Positions 23,858 through 35,885 of a stretch of DNA of 64,000 nt are shown here, one piece after another. The notes beneath the pieces were generated by a model, which was not told the DNA's origin, made no database searches, and saw only the letters and a list, made by a program, of their open reading frames with translations. Position 1 is the stretch's first letter; every line of letters starts with the position of its first letter. This stretch comes from Zhengitettix transpicula (Eukaryota > Arthropoda > Insecta > Orthoptera > Tetrigidae), in contig CM073594.1 of NCBI GenBank assembly GCA_037074705.1, positions 74,696,509 to 74,760,508 of the forward strand. The letters are read 5' to 3'. The translations under genes and the position numbers were made by a program.

Positions 23858-25157
23858 CCTAGAAACAATTGAGGCTTCTAAAAGGTGAAGGTGTGACACA
23901 CGAATGATGAAAGTTGGACTGGAAAAATAGTAAGGAATAGTAACGTTATAGGGGAAAATCAGTTACTTTGACACGTAGAATTTAGCACAAAAAAAGCTAG
24001 AGGATCAAAAATGAAATCAAACAAAGCAACGAATTACTATAATAATATTTATACCATTTTAATTCCCCCTTCCTTTCAGACAATATCGACTGCAATTTTT
24101 TTGATACGTCACATTATTTTCTATTCTTTACCCGATAATTTAAATGTTTTTGCTGCTCTCGTGTTTCCTCTTTTTCCGTAATATTTTCACTTGTTAAATT
24201 TTCTTTCCATTCCAATTCTTTTCCTCCGATGCTATATAAACTTTATAGTTCCTATAAATCAATTTATTATTAATTTTTCATCATTTCAAATTTCATTATT
24301 CTTCTTATTTATTTTCATTATATTAAGAGATGCCTTACTTCTACGTCAAGATGGGAAAGCCTGATACGATTTTAAGTTCCGCCTCTTGGCTTGAAATTCG
24401 TAAAATTGTAGGAGCTATCACTGATTGAATGTTTTTCCGGTGTATATACTGAAAAATAGCTCTTGGGTTTCCACTCGGCTCAAAAATATCTTGAGCCTAG
24501 AAACAACTGAGGCTTCTAAAAGGTGAAGGTGTGACACACGAATGATTAAAGTTGGACTGGAAAAATAGTTAGGAATAGTAACGTTATAGAGGAAAATCAT
24601 TTACTGTGACATGTAGAAGTTAGCACAAAAAAAGCTATTGGATCAAAAATGAAATCAAACAAAGCAACAAATCACTATAATAATATTTATACCATTTTAA
24701 TTCCCCCTTCCTTCAGACAATATCGTATGAAATTTTTATGATACGTCACAGTAATACGTCACATTATTTTCCTATATTCTATTCTTTACCCGATAATTTA
24801 AATGTTTTTGCTGCTCTCGTGTTTCCTCTTTTTCCGTAATATGTTCACTTGTTAAATTTTCTTTTCATTCCAATTCTTTTTCTCCGATGTTTTATAAATT
24901 TTATAGTTCCTATTAATCAGTTTATTATTAATTTTTCATCATTTCAAATTTCATTATTCTTCTTATTTATTTTCATTATATTAAGAGATACCTTACTTCT
25001 ACATCAAGATGGGAAAGCCTGATACGATTTCCTGTTCCGCCTCTTGGATTAAAATTCGAAAAACTATATGAGCTATCATTGATTGAATGTTTTTCCGGTG
25101 TATATACTGGAAAAATAGTTCTTGGGGTTTCCACAGGGCTCAAAAATATCTTGAGCC
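23858..25157. repeat. Tandem duplication, unit about 638 bp
   Basis: The unit beginning CCTAGAAACAAYTGAGGCTTC at 23858 restarts at 24496 and runs to CTTGAGCC at 25157. The copies are near-identical by eye. The second has a small internal insertion duplicating the TACGTCACA motif near 24745. Each unit ends with half of a hairpin-family element (TTTTTCCGGTGTATATACTG, then GGGTTTCCAC), so the duplication breakpoint sits in that element. Confidence 0.85.
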
Positions 25158-25270
25158 ACGATACTTCAATGGGGGACTCTGCCAACTTTAGAAAGATGGC
25201 AGAGTCCGCCATCGAAACATCGTGGGTTAAGGTTTTTATGATCCGAATGGAAAAACCGAGAACTACTTAT
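25080..25270 (+). repeat. Hairpin-family member (GAAACATCG core)
   Basis: Left arm TTCTTGGGGTTTCCAC and right arm GGAAAAACCGAGAACTA are imperfect complements. Between them, GGACTCTGCCAAC...GGCAGAGTCC forms an inner stem, followed by GCCATCGAAACATCG. The layout matches the 58.7 kb element. Confidence 0.55.
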
Positions 25271-25307
25271 CTACTATACCAAACTATGTTTTACCTTGGC
25301 GTTTAAG

Positions 25308-25315
25308 TGACGTCA
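25308..25315. promoter_or_regulatory. CRE-type palindrome TGACGTCA
   Basis: A perfect TGACGTCA ~220 bp upstream of the ATG of a possible secreted protein. Function is not shown. Confidence 0.3.
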
Positions 25316-25534
25316 CTGATGATGAGTTAGTTACTTATTCCATTCCGGGGATTTATTTTTTGTTGAAAGCAAAGTCTTCCTGTCTGAGGATGTTCGGTTA
25401 AGCTGAAGAGTACGGTACTTCCAGTCATACGTTACTGCTCCAAGGCAGTGTTTTTTTTGTCAAGCTGAGTTTCTAAATTATGAGCAACTCAACTTGTATC
25501 ACTGGATTTACAAGAATTTAGAGTAAATAATATC

Positions 25535-25798
25535 ATGAATCTGAGAGTTTCTGTTGAGTTTTCCCCTTACGTGCTTGTGTTTGCGTGTTTAATAATTATG
25601 GTGATGGGCCACGCTTTAGCACCCAACACCTGTTCCGAAATCGTGAGAGCAAGCGGCCTTAACTCACTCACGCTCCACGAACAAGTGGGACGCACTCCCA
25701 AATGTTCTATTTACAGCAGAGCAGAGTTGTCTCTCAGAGGAGGCAGTGATGCCACCGTGCAGACATTCACCCAACGGTATAAATATAGAGACGCATAG
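25535..25798 (+). CDS. Possible small secreted protein, 87 codons
   Basis: The frame starts MNLRVSVEFSPYVLVFACL and runs through a hydrophobic core to GHALA, a plausible signal-peptidase site (A-L-A before P). The mature part has two cysteines (PNTC, TPKC) and is polar. A splice donor may lie at ACG|GTATAA near 25774, in which case this is a first coding exon ending in FTQR. No family is recognised. A signal-peptide-like start, moderate GC and an upstream TGACGTCA favour a real gene. The short length and absence of homologous motifs count against it. Confidence 0.3.
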   Translation: MNLRVSVEFSPYVLVFACLIIMVMGHALAPNTCSEIVRASGLNSLTLHEQVGRTPKCSIYSRAELSLRGGSDATVQTFTQRYKYRDA

Positions 25799-25799
25799 T

Positions 25800-26300
25800 C
25801 ACGGGACATCCCTCTACTAACCAGCGGGGGTTTCAGCTACACTGACTCAGTCAGGCGCAACACACGCATGAAAACTCACTCTCTGGATCCGTGAGTGATC
25901 TCACACACGGGGCGGTAAGGATTCAGAAATAACACCGAGACTCCCACCCACCCAAAAATAAGCCAGCAACACGTCACATCCTGCATTAAAATGCGAAATT
26001 GTCTACGTAAACCATAAAAACAGTAAGCAAACTGTACTAAATAGATCAGAGACAAATACTCCTGCATTACATCACATCGTATACAACACAGTTAACACGA
26101 GTATCTTTTCCTAAAAAAATAATACTATTTCTACCATGAAATATATATACCTAAAGTGGTTAAAACATTTACTTTCAAAACGTAGTAATAGACAAAAGTA
26201 ATGAAAAATATTAAATTTCCTTTAAAGATAAAATTGTCAAAATGCAAGATATAGAAGTATTTTCTCTGCGTGTTCTTTGCGACCAGGAAACCAACACTGT
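25800..26300. other. Unassigned DNA
   Basis: Nothing recognised beyond AT-rich spacer. Confidence 0.5.
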
Positions 26301-26329
26301 CTACCGCCCCCAGGGCTGGAAATATTCAA

Positions 26330-27240
26330 ACAGCCGATATTTGAATATTATAAATATTTAAGGAGTCAAAGGGAATGATAGCGTTTCTACCGATGTTATT
26401 TGACTATAATTTCATTTCCTTACATCAAGGGAACGCAGCACCCTTAGGGTTGGGGGTGGTCGCGCGTTACAAGAAAATAACCCTAATACAATCGAGATTG
26501 GAGTCAAATCCAGTTTAATGGATGCAGCTGAGTTTAATGATGACATTGAATTCGCCATTTAACCCCCAGGGGCGGGGCTCCACGGGGGTAGAATTTTTCT
26601 AACATGTTAAATGATCGATATTTGCCTTTAATAAGTAATTGTTGAGGTCAATGACGGTTATAATATATCTTCCGGGTTTTTTTTTTGTAAAATTTCAACC
26701 CCTTTCGGCATGAGAGGGAAGCACACATAGGGATGGGGAATAAATATTCAAATATGATAAAACAGCCTATATTTTAGGCAGATAAATATTTTTAGGGATC
26801 ATAGAGATTGATAGCGTTTCAATCGATGTTATCTGAGTATAATTTCAACCCATTATAACATGGGAAAGGAGCACCCTTAGGGGTAGGAGTGGCCGGGCGT
26901 TACAAATAACGCAAATAAAACCGAGATTAAAGTCAAATCTAGGGTTCTGGATGTTGCTGAGTTTAAGTATCTAGCCCCCAGGGGCAGGTGTGGAAATGTT
27001 GAAACATGTTAAACGGTCAATATTTGCGTGGAATAAATATTTTTTAGGGTTAATTATACTTATAGCATTTCTACCCATGTTATGTGTGTTAATTTTTAAC
27101 TCCAATGGCACGAGAGGTGAGCACGTTAAGGGGTGGCAGTGGAGGGGGTTACAAGTAAATAACGCTAAAATCTCCTAGATTCGAGTCAAATCAAAGGTAA
27201 TGGATGCCGCTGAGTTCATTAATGACAATCTGGGCAACGC
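26330..27240 (+). repeat. T250 tandem array, about 3.5 monomers
   Basis: A monomer of ~250 bp recurs. Landmarks are GATAGCGTTTCTACCGATGTTAT (at ~26377, ~26810 and ~27060), GGCATG...AGCACCCTTAGGG, GGCGTTACAA...AACGC, GGATGC.GCTGAGTTTA and CCCCCAGGGGC. One unit near 26650-26770 is truncated. The same monomer occurs at 46.2, 48.4 and 62.3 kb. Confidence 0.75.
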
Positions 27241-28135
27241 GCGCGTGTAAGATACATGAATAAAATTTTGTGACTGCGACAAGAAGAGATTATGGATAAT
27301 GTAATGAAACTGTGTACATTTAAGACAACACTTTTAACATTAAGATAATTAAAGTTAACTATACGCATAAATTTACATTAAATTACTTTAAATAATGAGA
27401 ATAGTACGAGGGCAGGAAATTTAAAGGAAGACAGTAGCTTACTTAGAAATTAATTTGTTGGCAGCTTTCATAGTAGTGTTATGGCTCCCTGTTTAGCCTT
27501 ATGAGATGATTGCCTCAGCTGTTATATGAATGGATGATGACTACAACGTTCACCACATCTGTTACCTTACTATTTTTCTCGCCCTCCTTTTGCTCTGACG
27601 CAGACCACCCGCACACCATTCCAATTCCGAATCCCCATCTTTCTTTTTTTTTAGCAGCAGCTCTGAATCTCTCACAATGGCACAGCCAGCAACCCTTTCG
27701 ATATCGCAGAACAGGAAAAGCCCCGGGGGTTGTAGGAGACAAGCACGCCCCAACGCAACCCCCGTGGGAAAGGGGTAAATACGGAAGAGAGAGAGAGAGA
27801 GAGAAAGCCATTTGGCAATTTGTCGTGCGAAACATGCCCCCACCTTCTCTGTGTCTCTGTCCCCCCGGGGGGCTCGTCCTTCATTATATTGGCCATTACG
27901 TGTCTCGGACACTGAGGGTAAAATATGGGGGGTGAGACTGTATCCCCCTGCGCAATTGGGGATATCCAACCCCCTCTCCACGCGATCCTGACAAAAAAAA
28001 AAGAAATACAGCTACAATGAACAGGATCTTTTCAGCGGTGTAGGAATTGTCAAGTAGAGTGTTTACAGTAATTCAGAGAGATGGCAACATTGGCTAGGGA
28101 CGGTGGGGGGTGGGGAGAATGGGCTGTGTTAACAA
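27241..28135. other. Unique DNA with GC-rich block
   Basis: 27.5-27.95 kb is GC-richer, with C and G runs and a (GA)n at 27787-27805. Overlapping open frames lie on both strands, which suggests composition rather than a gene. No domain is recognised. Confidence 0.35.
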
Positions 28136-28268
28136 TTAAACGGTTCTGCGTGGCTGCCAGGGCACGGGCAAGCCGTTTGCATACATTAGCCTGGACGACC
28201 GGGGCCGGCGGCGGCGTCCTGGTCGTGTGATGGACAGTCGCGGACGTCGTTGTTCCCTGTCACGAGGC
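28136..28268 (-). CDS. Candidate terminal coding exon, very basic
   Basis: On the minus strand an acceptor (TTATTCAAGCTTTTCCAG) is followed by a frame of 43 codons ending in TAA. It is strongly arginine-rich (RPGRRRRPRSSR) and ends RLMYANGLPVPWQPRRTV. The block is CpG-rich against AT-rich flanks. No family is recognised. An overlapping frame on the same strand is also open, so coding is uncertain. Alternatives are a conserved non-coding element or a chance frame. Confidence 0.2.
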
Positions 28269-31200
28269 CTGGAAAAGCTTGAATAACAAGGACCAATGTC
28301 ATATTTGCAGCTCGTTGAGGTCGAACAACTGTAGAAGTATAGAGTTTCTTTTTAAGATAAAATAATTTCTCTATATGTTTTGAAAGAGAAAAAAATATTC
28401 CGTTGGCGCGTTTACTTGAATGCCATAAAGAATAGCAGCTCATACAACCGTACCAATTGAACTGGTTTGAAGGAAACACGATTGCAGGCTTGATGCCCAA
28501 GGTATTTTTAGTGTTTTTGTGAGAATACCCGAACTTTTGCAAGATGAATAAATGAACAACGACTTTTCCTCGTAATTTTTAATAATTTTCTCTGGATACA
28601 CGAATGTAAATTCCAATCGGGGCCGACTACAGAACCCTTCGGCACTTCATATTATAATTACGTCTATTTCCGCCCTCTCTGAAAAATTTTCTGTTATATT
28701 ACAGGATTCCTGCGTTTGTTTATTGTGTTCAATTTTCTGATTTTGCAGAGTTTCCTATTAGTAAACACCAAAGTGAACTCGATTATGGTGCCTTGAGGAT
28801 CTCCATCAAGAACGACTAAAAGTTCTGTTATTTTCTCAAATGTTTTCAGTCTTTAATACAACGAGCTAAACTATGTAATTACACCAAAACATAATACGAA
28901 ACTGAAGTCATGAAGGGGTCGATTGCTGGACCCCGAGGTACTCCAGACTCTTTTAAGTGTGCAATTTTCTTCCCGTTGCCTGAGCCGCATTCTTGGCTTT
29001 ATGTGGATCTATAATGTATTTCCTTTTTTATGTTGCTTCCTATCCATACAGAATCATCAATTTCCCCGGCAAACACGAAAATTGCCACCATATTGAACAC
29101 AGGTAATACGCGCAGACACCGTTCATGGGTACGTAACGATCAATGTTTCACGGAAGTAGTTTAATTCGCAACACGGTCCCGGTCAATAATAAATTCCCGT
29201 CAGACAGGTGTGTAGGTAGTTAGGTTTGGGTTACAATTTGCGGCTCAGCATCCATTATTCTAATTCGCAATTTGCGGCATTGCCGTAAAAGGTTCTACGG
29301 CAGCCAGTTCGTACATGTGCGGACACGAATATATATGTTCATGTATGTGTGGGGAAATTGCTGTTATGTACTCTCCCACTAACACTCACGGCTGAACGCA
29401 AGCAGTAGACAATGCCACAATTATTACTCTGCCTGTGTCAGGGGCTCAATGGAGGTGAACATTGTCAAAATTAGGATTCTTTAACAAAAAATGAAATTTG
29501 AGCTCTGACAGACAAATTACACCAGTCACCTAAAATTATAAGTTCAACAATATCAACAAAAAACTATTAAATACATATTTTTCCTTCTCGTAACGTAGCG
29601 GTGACGTGGTAGTGTCGCTACGGCAGCGCTCTCCTTTACCGACTACACACATGATTGTACATAGAACAGTGCGATCGTGCTGAACTGCCGCTTGTGTTGT
29701 TACAAATTATACTAAAAGTAGAAACCCTGCTCAAAAAAAAAGAAAACTGACGAAAGACATCATTTACCTGACAAAATAAATTGTACTGAAATATTATATC
29801 AATGCGTGGATTGTTACAAAGTCGTTGCAAATTATCTTAGGCGATTGGGAGGAATGAACTACCCTTGTTGAAGCTAATAAAGGGTTGCACTTCTCTATCA
29901 CCGTAATTTTACACCTACTACTGGGAAAAGGATTGAAAGTGTCGGTGTGGGGGTGGGAAGAGCACAATTACGCTAAGTGACGATTCTCCGAGGGAAAACT
30001 GTAGGGGGCAAAATACAGACACAGTAAACCCCATTACTGTATTGTGTGTACCACATGGGATCAGGGAAGAGGGGCGGAGGGGGTTTGCCCGGGGGAGAGT
30101 TGGTGGAAACGGAAGAATAAAACCGATCGACACACACACACACGGGGAAAGCGGATTGGTGGAACGGAAAAACCGTGTCACGGTGTGCTGAGGATTGTTA
30201 ACGGTAAGTATGTATTTCCCCCCCCCCCCATCCCTCGTCTTCTTTTTTCCATCCATCGCTACAAGTAGTGACACATTACCTTCCCCATACGTCACCCGTT
30301 TCCATAGCAACACAGATACTTCACCCCCACCCCGGACTAAAAAAAAGTATACTGGAGGGAGTCGGAGAATAAACTCTGTTTTTTTAAAAAAATGTTTATT
30401 ATCAGTTGTTTCGTAAATAAATATTTATATTTTCATGACCAACTTTAAATGAGAAATCTAATTATTTTATTTTTATTATTTTGTAATAAGAAAATTATGT
30501 AACATCCCAAAGTAATTAAAAGGTCATCACTAATAAAAATATAGCAGAAGTGTGAAAATTTAATTATTTTCAGTATTCAAAAATTTCTTCCCTAGTGAAA
30601 CTCTTCTCTTCATTTGAGTAAATTACTTTACTTAGTCCAGTTTACTCTACTTTTCTGTTTTAATCAAAATATTCATAAAAAACGTGCCCAAATACGGCTC
30701 TCGCACTTTTTCTGTCTTTCGTGTACTCTCCCTTGTTTACCTGTATTACCTTTATTTGTTCTACATTTCTCTCGAGTATAAATCCTCTAGAAAAAAAATT
30801 TAAGTCAAGAAATAAAACTCCGCAAATATTTCCCCTCATTTAGTCTCCCTTGCATTCCTCCTTTATGATACCCTCCTTTGTCTGCTACTGCATTGCATTT
30901 CCTTGTTATATTTTTTTTCTCGAATTCATTTCCTAAAGATAAAATAAAATTTAATCCAAAAATAACACACACATTCCAATTGAAGGTTTCGTACTACCCG
31001 TTGTTGTACTCTGATGTTTCCAAAGTTACGTGCAACGAAGTTGCTTCATATTTTTCTTAGGATAAACAGATAGGGAAAATCGCCTATACGAGGCGGGCGT
31101 GAGGGGAAAATAAAGGAAACCGAAAGTGATTTTTCCTGTTTGAGTACCGACGATAACAGAGAGTAAAAAAATTATTTTCATGTTGCTTCAAGGAAACCGC

Positions 31201-31370
31201 CTGGAAATAAGTTTATACTGCAAAAAGATAGTGATATTTTTATAAACAAAATTATGAAAAACCCGCCAAAAGTATATTTATCGTTATATATAAACTAAAT
31301 AAAGAAGTCAATATTGACAGATTAATTTGATTTTTTTTATAGAATTACATCTCATTAAAATACAAAAATA
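28269..31370. other. Unassigned unique DNA
   Basis: No repeats recognised. 30.04-30.21 kb is GC-richer and ends TTAACG|GTAAGTATG, a good donor, so an untranslated or short first exon on the plus strand is possible. A (CA)n lies at ~30130 and a C run at ~30220. 30.6-30.9 kb is pyrimidine-biased. Confidence 0.35.
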
Positions 31371-31377
31371 TTTCAAA

Positions 31378-31415
31378 ACAACGTTTCGGATCAACATTTG
31401 GACATCAAACGCTAC
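31378..31415 (-). repeat. Hammerhead-like motif, variant
   Basis: On the minus strand TTTGATGTCCAAATGTTGAT is followed by CCGAAACGTTG. The GAAACGTTG end is kept and the upstream CUGAUGA is partly replaced. A further degenerate copy may lie at 31755-31800 (minus). Confidence 0.35.
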
Positions 31416-31419
31416 TATA

Positions 31420-33960
31420 TTCGTATCATAATAAAAAGAAGACCTTAATTTATCCATGAAACTCAATAATACATATCTAAGTCAATATTCATGAGAGGGA
31501 GTCCAATTAAGGCTATTGTAAAACATTTTCGGACACAGATAAATGTAATCCTCCTTTGGCTTCAAAAAGTCACGAAAAATGGTTTTTTTGCATTCCATAG
31601 GTTTTATTTAACTCTCAATTTTTTTATTAATATAGTAACTGATCCAAAGTCGGGACGAAAGAGATTTAATTCTGTTACTTTATTTCATTAAAATAAAATT
31701 ACTGAGACTTTACCGGCTAATTTATTTTATTTATTCTTAATGACGGAAATAGCCTTATAAAATGTTACAACGTTTGATTCTTTCCTCGGAGCTTTCTCAG
31801 ATGCACGAAGGACGAAATAACAAATTTTGTACAAATAATTATACAAGTTTGAATATTTCAATAAATAAATAAAACTTGGAGAAATTGAAATTACACAATA
31901 TTATAAGAAATATATTAAATTAAAACTTGTAGAATTAATCTGTACAAAATTTATTTCACCTGAGGCGGTGCCAGGCAAAGAAGCAAAATGTGTATTTTAT
32001 CATTTTATTGAAAAAATTTTATTATATAGATTGTTTGTGTTATCGAATTAATTCATTTCAGAAAGAAGTAACTATTAAAATGCTGCATTTATTAACAACT
32101 CCCTGTCCTCCACAAAAGATGTATTTTCTTATAAATTTCGAACTATATTCCAGTAAAATTCAGGCTGATGTAGCAAAATAATTCAATCTAGAGAAAAAGC
32201 GTCTGAATAATTGTAATTTTTAATGATGAAAAACCTATTAGACTGATGAATTAAATATACTTCATGAAACAGCATAAAAATTTGAATCAGGAAGTTGTTG
32301 TACACATACATTTATAATCACACACTATGGTAAAAGTTAATAAATTTAAAGGTTAAAATTTTTAGATTAATAAATATAAAAATTGCATATTAAAATTTTA
32401 GTGTTTTTTCTTTAATATTTTATATAAATTGAGCTGATCAAAGACGATTATTATGGGACGTTGGGTGAAAGAGACAATTTTGGATCAAAAATCTTAAATA
32501 AATGCTTTTACCAAAGTAAGATGATTTATTTATACTCAACAAAATTATTAAATAAATATTATGACGAAAATAAAGAGATATTTTGTGCTAATGTGACTGA
32601 TATAAGGGCCTTTGGCGTTATTAAAAAATTGAAAATATATTTAATTAATACTCATTTATTTAATTAAAAACGGGCTGAGCTAATTCCTGGCAGTATAAAA
32701 AACCAAATAAGTCTCATCAATCTTGTAATTAACGTGAAGTTAAAAACACATTTAATTATATAATTTTACATTAATTTCAAATGATTATGGTACATGTTCG
32801 AAACCGTCAAGTTTGAAGAATAAATATATTGGACAGTTATTCATTTTTTTATATTATCACTTTTAATGTGATAAAATCTTGTTGTATTTTAATTTTTTTT
32901 CGTGGGGTGCGGCTGTGACACCACCATCAATTTAATGGCTCCTACCCTGTTGTTCTGATTCTGTTAAAAAGTGATTTTTACTCTTCGTTATTTCCTGTGA
33001 ATTGTAAATGTCACTGTGAAGTGTCTTCCCCTTCTGGCTCGTATTGTGTTTTTGGATTGTGATGAAGTTTTTAATCCTGAGGCCACAGCCACCGGTAATT
33101 CCAACCCTCCAGCAACACTCGTCACAGCCACCACTAGCAGCAACAACGAATATATCACTGTTGTTTCTGTTTTTGTTTTGTTTTCCACAATCCGACGCAG
33201 TCGTCTTGATGGCTCTGGAGTCCACACAGAGATTGTATGAATGTGTGTCGAAGGGAGACTACGGGGAGGGGGTGTTGAGTGCAACCCCTACCCCCTTCCC
33301 CAGTACTAGACAACTGTGCACAAATTCTGATGGTGCAGATTAAACATCGGCAAGCCACAGACTGTTTGCCGCATACAACATTCTGTCTCTCACTCACAAC
33401 GCGTCCCCACAACCCACTCGAAGGACCTTCCCTCTATACTTTAAAATACGCGTAAAACAGTGGTTTCGACATTTATTCCACCAGATCGCTGCAAGTTAAG
33501 ATAAAATATTTACTAGAAATTTTTATATAATTATTACGTCAGTTAACGCAAATGGCAACTTTAAAAATCATGTAATTTTATCTCACTTCTATGTATTTTA
33601 AATGATAAATGAATCAACCAGACCATATGTATTTGAGAAGTATATTTTAATAAAAAATAGCGAATATGTATAGAAATTTTCTGAACAAAATTTTAATCAT
33701 ATAGAATTAAATTATATTCAGATTTGTAAAATAATTTTATATGTGCACCTGAAGATTTTCCAAAAAAAAAAGAACGATACAATTTTTACTAATATGTTCT
33801 TAATATATAATAAGCAATGTATTTTCCACAACGAATCATAAAATATTTTTTAATATATCTTTAATAATGTAAGGAAACGTGATAATTAATTTGTTTACGA
33901 TTCAATCTTTTATTTCTGAAAAAAATTCGCAATAATAAAAATATAGTGCCTTGGGGCAGA
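31420..33960. other. Unassigned DNA
   Basis: Mostly very AT-rich. 33.0-33.42 kb is less so, with open frames on both strands and ACAACACTCGTCACAGCC-type serine/threonine codon runs, but no recognisable exon boundary or family. Nothing firm. Confidence 0.4.
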
Positions 33961-33993
33961 AAATTATATTTATTAACAAAAAACTTAAATAAA

Positions 33994-34244
33994 CTACGTT
34001 TCGTCCTCTTTTAGAACTTCTTCGGGTTTAGTAATTTTGTATATATAAATCATTAGAGGTAGTGTTCTGCTGTCTGGCGTGTTGCAACCGAAATGAAATA
34101 TTTTTTCATAATTTATGGACAATTATTATTTACCCTGAATAAAAAAAATTCTGACTCTTATCTTTAATGGTATTTTATCATATACATCTTATATAATTTT
34201 TTAGATACGCCCAAACAGGTTCCTAAACCAAGGAATGAAACGAT
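33994..34244. repeat. Hammerhead-like inverted pair 3
   Basis: The minus arm (33994-34025) reads CCGAAGAAGTTCTAAAAGAG, GAC, GAAACGTAGTT. The plus arm (34213-34244) is degenerate: CAGGTTCCTAAACCAAGGA, ATGAAACGATT. Both keep the outward direction and the GAAACG end. Confidence 0.5.
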
Positions 34245-34259
34245 TTGTATTTTAGTTTA

Positions 34260-35585
34260 TTTTAAATTTTAATGTAAATAAATTCAGACATCCGGCCAAT
34301 TTTCTAGTATTATATTTAATACAATTGAAATAAATTTCAAATTTTAATTGTAAATATTGAAATTAATAAAACTTTAAAATGAAGGAATATATTCTTGATG
34401 TGAATTTACCAAATTGTAAGGATGACGTCACTGTTTTTATGTTTTTTATATCTATTTTCAAAAGCACGTTTAGTTTTATAAATGACATTTTTAAAAAAGG
34501 CCCTGACAAACAGAAACATCGCAACGTTGGGAACACAACATTAATTAGGTTATTTTTGGAATAAATTTCCAACTCAGCAATCTTTGTTGCAGCGTAATTT
34601 TTTTCCCTCGCGAGGTCACCTACAATTTGACGAAAGGAATTAAATAAAAAAAATCCTGTAAACGGACCTTTCTAAAGCTCGAAACGCTACTTTATAACAC
34701 GTAAATCTACTCGTAACCACAGTACAGAATGGCCCAATATTACATCCCCATAAGTACTCACTTTTAAACAGCAAATGATTACTTCGTTGGAATTTCAGCT
34801 TAAGAAAGATTGTAATAATTGGTTTTTCATAAATTATTCTTTGAATAACACAGTATATACGAATAACATAATAATATACGTAGTTGAGTAATATATTATA
34901 ATTAATTAATATAAAATATTTTACTAAGTAGTAGTGCAATGTTTGTAATGCTGAGTCCCAGCAATATATATTTCTTCAATATAAGAAAAATGTGCCGTGT
35001 ACTACATCCGGCGATTTTTAATTACACATAAAACATTATTGAACGTGAAGTTTGAATGTACATTTATTATACCAAATCGAGTAATCGCCTGTAATAAAGT
35101 CATTGTAAGATATCACGCCTTAACCTTGTAACAAGTCGGAAAGCTCGTCGAAGACTGGTTAAAAGCAATTGTTTGCGATATCGATACCGGTTGAGATAAC
35201 GATTAAAGTCAAAGAATGATACGTTTATATCCTAACTTGATTAGAATTCGAGTACCAGGGTTGCATTTTTTTTAAGGCATTATCTGGTATTATAACTCAT
35301 CAATGCCGTCTACACGTTACGTGCCGATTTCTGAACATGAATTTCTGCAATTTACAATGGCACCTACATTAATAAATATTTTTGCCAATAGCCTCATCTA
35401 TCCTAAGTTGAATTTTATAACAAATATGTTACTTACTATATAGCTTAATAAGAACCTTGAATTTCTTACGTTATGTAATTCCATACGTATTCATGTGTAT
35501 TTACTTATATGTAAATGTATATTCCCTCCGTTAATAATTTGAAAGAAAAAAATTAAGATGTAAAAACAACACAATATCATATATA
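34260..35585. other. Unassigned AT-rich DNA
   Basis: No gene recognised. TGACGTCA occurs at 34423-34430. Confidence 0.45.
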
Positions 35586-35589
35586 AAAT

Positions 35590-35885
35590 TAATATTTTAT
35601 ATATAAACAAATACACGGTCTTATATCAGAAAATCGTTTATTAACCAAACATTAAACAAACGTTTCGTCCTATTTCAGGACCTCTTCAAGTTAAATATAC
35701 AAAAACAATTTCAAGAAATAAGTTTTTATTGTCCTGCCTATTGCGAGCGAAATTAAATTCATGCTCTTATTATTAAACCTGAAGAGATCCTAAAATAAGG
35801 ACGAAACGTCGTTTATTTAATGTTTTTGTTAATAAACATAATTTTCTGACATAAGACTCGTATATATGTTTATTTGTATAATTGA
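35590..35885. mobile_element. Inverted-repeat element with two hammerhead-like arms
   Basis: The clearest two-arm element. The left arm contains GGTCTTATATCAGAAAAT, GTTTATTAAC, CGTTTCGTCC and AGGACCTCTTCAAG. The right arm repeats this order as an inverted copy of ~100 bp: CTGAAGAGATCC, AAGGACGAAACGTCGTT, GTTAATAAAC, ATTTTCTGACATAAGACTC. The spacer is ~85 bp. The plus arm reads CTGAAGA, stem, GAAAC, GTC, GTT. The minus arm reads CTTGAAGAGGTCC...GGACGAAACGTTTGTT. No open frame is seen. The ends near CAGAAAAT look like family termini. Confidence 0.7.

Noticed and set aside
27515..27981. Overlapping 106-141 codon frames at 27.5-28.0 kb
   Set aside because: Three or more frames on both strands are open together, and (GA)n and homopolymer runs dominate. 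No motif.
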